A stretch of DNA of 64,000 bases from Candidatus Manganitrophus morganii (GTDB lineage: Bacteria > Nitrospirota > Nitrospiria > SBBL01 > Manganitrophaceae). Every line of letters starts with the position of its first letter. The stretch's first letter is position 1. Shown one piece after another: positions 59,838 through 64,000 of this stretch. Location: assembly GCA_021651055.1 (NCBI GenBank), contig JAJHOH010000001.1, positions 248,001 through 312,000 on the forward strand, written 5' to 3'. The notes beneath the pieces are model-generated. The model ran no database searches, was not told the DNA's origin, and saw only the letters and a list, made by a program, of their open reading frames with translations. The translations under genes were made by a program, and so were the position numbers.

Positions 59838-60587
59838 TTATCTCGGAAGGGTGATTTTCACCGTCGCGGCGTCGATCACCTCTCCGTAGACCGTCTTCTG
59901 GGAATCGAGGTTGACCACCGCCATCTGTCTTCCGAGAAAACCCTCTTCCTTGGCCCGGCCCATCGTAGCGATCCGCAATCCGCCCGATTCAACGATCATC
60001 GTCACCCGATCTCCCGAACGAATCACCGGCGCCGTCTCGACCATCTCGACGGAGATCGGCAGGCCAGCGCCGACGGAGCGGATCACCCTCTTTCCGATCA
60101 GCGCGTCGGGATCGAAGAGATAAGATTCCCCCGCGCGGGTCACTGCGACCGACCGGATCTCGACATCGTCCGGTCCGATCACTTGAGCGCGGCGGAGGGG
60201 CCGAATGGAAACGACGATCGATCGGATCATTTCGACATTCGCGGTGACCCACTGATGTGCGGCCGGTTTCCCGTTCGGTCTCGAAGAAATGAGGAAGACC
60301 ACCCGGCCAAGCAATCCGCCGCGCGACCCTTCCTTGACCTCCAATCCGTCCTCCATGACAAATGAACCGTCCGGTGGACGGAGAAGGCGAACCCGTATAT
60401 CGCTTTCATTTGAGGTAAGACGTTCCGCCACATAGGCGCGTATGGCGGTGCTGATCTTCTCTGCCGGGCCGGGAACGGTTTCCTGTTGAACGGCTGCTCC
60501 ATTTTCCAAACCATCCGCCGCCTCAACCGCGCCGACACCCGTGAAGATCACCATGATCAAAAACAGGATTCTAAAAAAACCGCTCAT
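59838..60587 (-). CDS. flgA: Flagellar P-ring assembly chaperone FlgA
   Basis: 249 residues with a signal peptide ending near EAAD. The C-terminal SAF domain and following beta domain are visible: PLRRAQVIGPDDVEIRSVAV near 130, LIGKRVIRSVGAGLPIS near 165 and GDRVTMIVESGGLRIATMGRAKEEGFLG near 195. It assists FlgI assembly in the periplasm. Located between flgG and flgH as in many gene orders. Confidence 0.92.
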   Translation of the reverse strand: MSGFFRILFLIMVIFTGVGAVEAADGLENGAAVQQETVPGPAEKISTAIRAYVAERLTSNESDIRVRLLRPPDGSFVMEDGLEVKEGSRGGLLGRVVFLISSRPNGKPAAHQWVTANVEMIRSIVVSIRPLRRAQVIGPDDVEIRSVAVTRAGESYLFDPDALIGKRVIRSVGAGLPISVEMVETAPVIRSGDRVTMIVESGGLRIATMGRAKEEGFLGRQMAVVNLDSQKTVYGEVIDAATVKITLPR

Positions 60588-60615
60588 CTTCCTTTACCTT
60601 TTGCTTACCCTTTGC

Positions 60616-61401
60616 TTACCGTTTGAGGTTATTGACCATCGACAACATTTCATCGGTCGTCTGGATCGCTTTGGAGTTCAATTCATAGGCGCGCTGCGCG
60701 ACGATCATGTTCACCATTTCCTCGGCGATGTTGACGTTCGAACCTTCAAGGGAGCCTTGTTGGACGGTTCCGAATCCTTCCTGTCCCGGCGCGCCGGTCA
60801 CCGCTTCTCCGGAGGCGTCTGTCGCCTGATAGAGGTTTTTTCCCATGCTGTGAAGACCGGCCGGATTGGTGAACCGCGCCAGTTCAAGCGTTCCGACCAG
60901 CTGCGGCGCCGCCCCGTTCGCCACAACGGCGGAAATCACCCCGGTGGGAAGGATGGTCACCGTTTGCGCGCCGGACGGGATCGTGACATTCGGAAGAAGC
61001 GGATAACCTTCGGCGGTCACGATGCTCCCTTCGCTGTCGAGGCTCAACGATCCGGCGCGCGAGTAGCCGGTGGAGCCGTCCGGAAGGGTCACCTGGAAAA
61101 AGCCGTCCCCCTCGATGGCGAGATCGAACGGATTCTGCGTCAGCTGAAAGTCGCCCTGTGCAAACGTCCGGTGGACCGAGACCGGAATCACCCCCGATCC
61201 GAGTTGAATCCCGACCGGCAGCGTTCCCGTTGCGGTGGTGGTGCCTGCCGATTTCAGGGTCTGATACATCAGGTCTTGGAATTCTCCCCGGCTCTTCTTG
61301 AAGCCGACGGTCGAAACATTGGCCAAGTTATTGGCAATGACCTCGACCGAAAGCTGCTGGGATCCCAAGCCGGTACTGGCGATGGATAACGCACGCATCA
61401 T
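60616..61401 (-). CDS. flgG: Flagellar distal rod protein FlgG
   Basis: 261 residues, the normal FlgG length. The N-terminal rod motif reads MMRALSIASTGLGSQQLSVEV and NNLANVSTVGFKKSRGEFQDL; the C-terminal helix carries LEGSNVNIAEEMVNMIVAQRAYELNSKAIQT. It forms the distal rod. It is preceded by flgF with a 28-nt gap. Confidence 0.96.
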   Translation of the reverse strand: MMRALSIASTGLGSQQLSVEVIANNLANVSTVGFKKSRGEFQDLMYQTLKSAGTTTATGTLPVGIQLGSGVIPVSVHRTFAQGDFQLTQNPFDLAIEGDGFFQVTLPDGSTGYSRAGSLSLDSEGSIVTAEGYPLLPNVTIPSGAQTVTILPTGVISAVVANGAAPQLVGTLELARFTNPAGLHSMGKNLYQATDASGEAVTGAPGQEGFGTVQQGSLEGSNVNIAEEMVNMIVAQRAYELNSKAIQTTDEMLSMVNNLKR

Positions 61402-61429
61402 AGCTCACTCTCCTCCCGATTTACTCATC

Positions 61430-62182
61430 TTATAGACGCCCGACTTCATTGGCCGCCTTGGAGGCGACCTCATCGGCGGTTTGAATCGCTTTTTGGGCCG
61501 ACTCATACAGGCGCATGACCGTAATCATCGCGACCATCTCTTCCACCGGATTGACATTCGCTCCTTCCAGGGCCCCCTGGCTCACCCTTCCTTCCGGAAA
61601 AGGAACCGCCCCTCCGCCGACCGATTCAAAAAGGGTATTGCCGACCTTCTTCAATCGAGACGGATCGGAAAACCGGTAGAGCGCCAAGGCATCGACCTCG
61701 GTCGGCTGCGCGCCGACTTCGGTCCCCTTCACCGAGAGGCGTCCCTCGGCGTCGATCTGGATCGACCCCGGTGGGAGGGTGATCGGCCCGCCGGTTCCCA
61801 AAAGCGGGAATCCGTCGTGCGTGGTGATCTGTCCCTGTGCATCAAGGGTGAAGCTCCCCCCGCGGGTATAACGAACCCCCCCCGGGGTCTGCACCGAAAA
61901 GAAACCTTCTCCTTCAATCGCAATATCGAGCGGCTCTCCCGTCATTCGGATCGGACCGGAGGAGAAATCGGTGAAAACGTGGTGAAGGATCTCGAAAGTC
62001 GGGCTGGGGGTGATCGATCCGCTCGGCCCTGCATTCGGTCCGGGCGGCAGCCCGATTCCCTCGAAGAGAGGATGATCTTTCTTGAATCCCGCGGTGTTGA
62101 CGTTCGCCAGATTATTCGTGATAACCTCCAGACGCTTTTCTTGAGCCAAGGCTCCCGAGAGGACCGGATAGATTGCATCCAT
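61430..62182 (-). CDS. flgF: Flagellar proximal rod protein FlgF
   Basis: 250 residues from ATG 62182 (GGAG 10 nt upstream). The family N-terminus is YPVLSGALAQEKRLEVITNNLANVNTAGFKKD, and the C-terminus has LEGANVNPVEEMVAMITVMRLYESAQKAIQTADEV. The open frame upstream (to 62419) has no signal and runs across a sigma-54 promoter, so it is not coding. First gene of the flgF-G-A-H-I-J run. Confidence 0.95.
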   Translation of the reverse strand: MDAIYPVLSGALAQEKRLEVITNNLANVNTAGFKKDHPLFEGIGLPPGPNAGPSGSITPSPTFEILHHVFTDFSSGPIRMTGEPLDIAIEGEGFFSVQTPGGVRYTRGGSFTLDAQGQITTHDGFPLLGTGGPITLPPGSIQIDAEGRLSVKGTEVGAQPTEVDALALYRFSDPSRLKKVGNTLFESVGGGAVPFPEGRVSQGALEGANVNPVEEMVAMITVMRLYESAQKAIQTADEVASKAANEVGRL

Positions 62183-62240
62183 TGTTTTTCGACTCCGAAT
62201 GAAAAAGAAGACCGCTCCGCTATTCCTGAGTGGAATCATA

Positions 62241-62256
62241 AGCAAGGGATGTGCCA
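62241..62256 (-). promoter_or_regulatory. Sigma-54 (RpoN) promoter of the flgF operon
   Basis: TGGCAC, 5 nt, TTGCT on the minus strand: a perfect -24/-12 match. It would start transcription near 62230, about 48 nt before the flgF ATG. It implies that an RpoN-dependent activator (FleQ/FlrC type), not seen in this window, controls the rod and ring genes. Confidence 0.85.
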
Positions 62257-62401
62257 GGACGAGAAATCGCGCTGAGAGGGATTCATTTGCCGGGAAAAAG
62301 TCGAATCGGCGCTTTTTGCCGATCGGGGTAGGCAGAAGTTTCCTTTCTGGAGGGATGACGGAATTGAAATTCAGAATTGTGCAGATGGGTTTGCAAGGAG
62401 C

Positions 62402-62419
62402 TTGACAGGTCTGTGTCAA
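62402..62419. repeat. Inverted repeat TTGACA/TGTCAA upstream of flgF
   Basis: TTGACA (62402-62407) and TGTCAA (62414-62419) with 6 nt between. It lies about 160 nt upstream of the sigma-54 promoter, a usual distance for an activator site. A similar pair is at 52735-52750. Confidence 0.35.
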
Positions 62420-62449
62420 AAAGATGACATCGCCGAAACAAGCGGCGTT

Positions 62450-63682
62450 TTAAAAACCGGCGCTGAGCTGATTCATCCAGGAGATCGCTCCCCGTTGAGC
62501 GCTCATCAAGTCGCTGAGTCTCAGCCCGGACTGTTTGAGCAAGCGATCCACCCCTTTGAAATCGGCCGCTTCCTGGCGCTCACTCAGGGAAAGAAGGAGG
62601 CCGAGGGATCCTTCATGCGCCAGCAGCGCCTGCCGCACATCGTCCGACAGATTGAGTTGCTCGACCACTTCCTTCATCGGCGTTCCAAGCAATACGTCGA
62701 TCAACGAGAGGAGTCCCGTCATAAAGGCCAGATCGGAATACCCCATCCCCCGGTAAAGATCGGGCCGCGATTGGACGAGAAGCTCCATGATCCGGCCGCG
62801 CAGCGTTGCCGTTTGCATAAGCGGATTATGGATCCCCCCTTTGCCTCCTTGCGTAAAGAGAAGGAGCTGGACCCAACGTTTGAGCTGTTGCCTCCCCAGC
62901 ATGGTAATGGCGTGGGAGATGGCGGTGATTTTTTGCCGCGTTCCGATCGCCACCGAATTGACCAGACGGAGCAGATTGTAGCTGAGGGCGGGGTTTCCCT
63001 TGAAAATCTGTTCGATCTCGTTTGTATCCGCGTCCTTCATCACCTTTTCATTCAGCTTCATCAGCGACACCATGGCGGGGTCGGCCCGCTTCTGAGATAA
63101 AATGGAAGGGCGGGCGAAATAATATCCCTGGAAAAGTTCAAATCCCATCGGACGGCACCGTTGAAAATCCTCTTGCCGTTCGACTTTTTCAGCCAACAGC
63201 CGGATCGATCGCTTTTTGAACGGTTGAATCCCCGCCCATAATTTTTCTCCCGTCATCTCGGCGATATTGATTTTGACCACGTCGATGACCTCAAGCAGCG
63301 GGAGATGCGACCCATCGTCGCGGAAATGTTGAAGGGCAAAACTGAATCCTTTCTTTTTAAGCGCCTGCATCCTCTGGACCACCCGCGGTTCGATCTTTGG
63401 CGTCCCAAAAACCTCAAGAACCATTTTTTCTTTCGGAAGAAGCTCAATTGCATCGCTGAGGAGGATCTCTTCATTGACGCCGACAAACCCCTTTCCTCCA
63501 CCCAAGAGCGTCTCAATCCCGAATTGGGTCAGCGCACCGGCGATCACACTCGCCGATGTCTGCAAGACGTTGTCTGCCTGAGACAGGTGACTCTCCGAGT
63601 GAAAAAGGAGTTCGTAAGCGACGATCTCCTCATCTTTATTCAGAATTGGATTCCGTCCCAAGAAAATCGCTTCTTCACGCAT
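62450..63682 (-). CDS. EAL-like/HDOD two-domain protein (YuxH type)
   Basis: 410 residues. The first half is a degenerate EAL domain: the motif position reads YELLF instead of EALVR, and KINIAEM near 140 replaces KID-type metal ligands, so phosphodiesterase activity is unlikely. The second half (about 205-395) is an HDOD domain (NPALSYNLLRLVNS, TAISHAITMLGRQQLKRWVQ, MGYSDLAFMTGLLSLIDVLLG), lacking the HD metal site as HDOD domains do. Such proteins act as signalling adaptors in motility. It lies between motB and the flgF operon. Confidence 0.85.
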   Translation of the reverse strand: MREEAIFLGRNPILNKDEEIVAYELLFHSESHLSQADNVLQTSASVIAGALTQFGIETLLGGGKGFVGVNEEILLSDAIELLPKEKMVLEVFGTPKIEPRVVQRMQALKKKGFSFALQHFRDDGSHLPLLEVIDVVKINIAEMTGEKLWAGIQPFKKRSIRLLAEKVERQEDFQRCRPMGFELFQGYYFARPSILSQKRADPAMVSLMKLNEKVMKDADTNEIEQIFKGNPALSYNLLRLVNSVAIGTRQKITAISHAITMLGRQQLKRWVQLLLFTQGGKGGIHNPLMQTATLRGRIMELLVQSRPDLYRGMGYSDLAFMTGLLSLIDVLLGTPMKEVVEQLNLSDDVRQALLAHEGSLGLLLSLSERQEAADFKGVDRLLKQSGLRLSDLMSAQRGAISWMNQLSAGF

Positions 63683-63729
63683 AAAACACTTCGATCGTTG
63701 AAATCACGGAAAGCGAATACCGGTGTGGG

Positions 63730-63756
63730 TTATCGGTTTAATCTGATTACGGATTC
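63730..63756 (-). promoter_or_regulatory. Possible sigma-28 promoter of the EAL/HDOD gene
   Basis: ACCGATAA at 63730-63737 is identical to the -10 boxes of fliC and flgM, but the sequence 11 nt upstream (GAATCCGT) is a poor -35 box. It lies about 48 nt before the ATG. Confidence 0.4.
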
Positions 63757-64000
63757 TTCATGTCGGCGCCCGATCCATCCGGACCTCTGGGCGGGGGAAA
63801 AGGGTTAAATTCCGGATCGGCTTTTTCCTCCGGCGGATTTAAAAGAACGATCTCGACGCGGCGATTCTTTGCGCGTCCTTCTAACGTATCGTTGACGGCG
63901 ATCGGCCGGAACTCGGCATACCCGGCGATCGAAAATCGATCGGGAGTCATCCCGTGTTCTGTTGTAAAGTAGCGGACAATCTGTGTCGCCCGGGTCGCGG
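63747..64000 (-). CDS. motB: Flagellar motor stator protein MotB, C-terminal part (partial)
   Basis: The last 84 residues are inside the window; the gene continues beyond the right edge. They show the OmpA-like peptidoglycan-binding domain: ATRATQIVRYF, GYAEFRPIA-ND and GRAKNRRVEIVLL, which anchors the stator to the cell wall. The C-terminal tail is proline-rich. The N-terminal plug and Asp-bearing membrane helix are not visible, so assignment as MotB rather than another OmpA-family protein rests on this sequence and on the flagellar context. Confidence 0.8.
   Translation of the reverse strand, partial: ATRATQIVRYFTTEHGMTPDRFSIAGYAEFRPIAVNDTLEGRAKNRRVEIVLLNPPEEKADPEFNPFPPPRGPDGSGADMKNP

Noticed and set aside
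1-64000. CRISPR arrays, tRNA or rRNA genes, transposases
   Set aside because: None seen: no regularly spaced repeats, no cloverleaf or rRNA segments recognised, and no transposase or integrase motif in any plausible frame.

Overview
The window reads as chromosomal DNA of a Gram-negative, flagellated bacterium of moderately high GC. The evidence is P-ring and L-ring flagellar genes, Wza- and Wzi-type outer-membrane polysaccharide proteins, lipoproteins and SodC. A member of Nitrospirota or a similar deep-branching phylum would fit the gene content, but the sequence alone does not prove it. No rRNA, tRNA, CRISPR array or insertion sequence was seen.

Layout. (1) 1-6136: edge of a surface-polysaccharide locus on the minus strand (start of a sugar-nucleotide dehydratase, Wzz, Wza-like SLBB protein, Wzi), with a plus-strand outer-membrane protein between. 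(2) 6374-14971, plus strand: a compact operon holding eboC, eboD, eboB, eboE and eboF, preceded by a lipoprotein beta-propeller dehydrogenase and a lipoprotein cytochrome c and followed by sodC. A 103-residue protein of unknown family sits between eboD and eboB, and no classical eboA is seen. (3) 15022-18528, minus: rpsD paralogue, small heat-shock protein and Lon, probably co-transcribed. (4) 18744-25681, minus: uppS, cdsA, dxr, rseP, ispG and proS, i.e. isoprenoid precursor and lipid-carrier supply, envelope stress protease and prolyl-tRNA synthetase. (5) 25714-29601, minus: FlgT-like, PilZ, diguanylate cyclase, response regulator and a 57-residue protein. (6) 29723-34546, minus: fliT, fliS, fliD, flaG, fliC and a fliW. 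(7) 34602-52621, minus: a large locus for pseudaminic-acid-like flagellar glycans (pseB, pseC, pseG, pseH, amidotransferase set, fused cytidylyltransferase/aminotransferase, glycosyltransferases, formyltransferase-like and peptidase-like proteins). (8) 52952-64000, minus: second fliW, csrA, flgL, flgK, flgN, flgM, flgJ, flgI, flgH, flgA, flgG, flgF, an EAL/HDOD protein and the end of motB.

How the parts work together. The flagellar genes show a transcription hierarchy that can be read directly: a sigma-54 promoter before flgF, sigma-28 promoters before flgM and fliC, and a CsrA-type hairpin plus a second CsrA-like site over the Shine-Dalgarno of fliC. Two FliW paralogues and CsrA lie in the same window. 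The glycan locus sits between flagellin and the hook-associated genes and probably decorates flagellin.

The most striking observations are three. First, a decayed pseI (nonulosonate synthase) lies at the end of the glycan locus, in the one place where the pathway gene is otherwise missing: only its C-terminal SAF domain remains, with a frameshift and an in-frame stop. Second, the ebo cluster is joined to a periplasmic redox pair, which suggests an oxidation step added to the Ebo pathway. Third, a 57-residue protein shares a short motif with FlgM but lacks the rest of FlgM.
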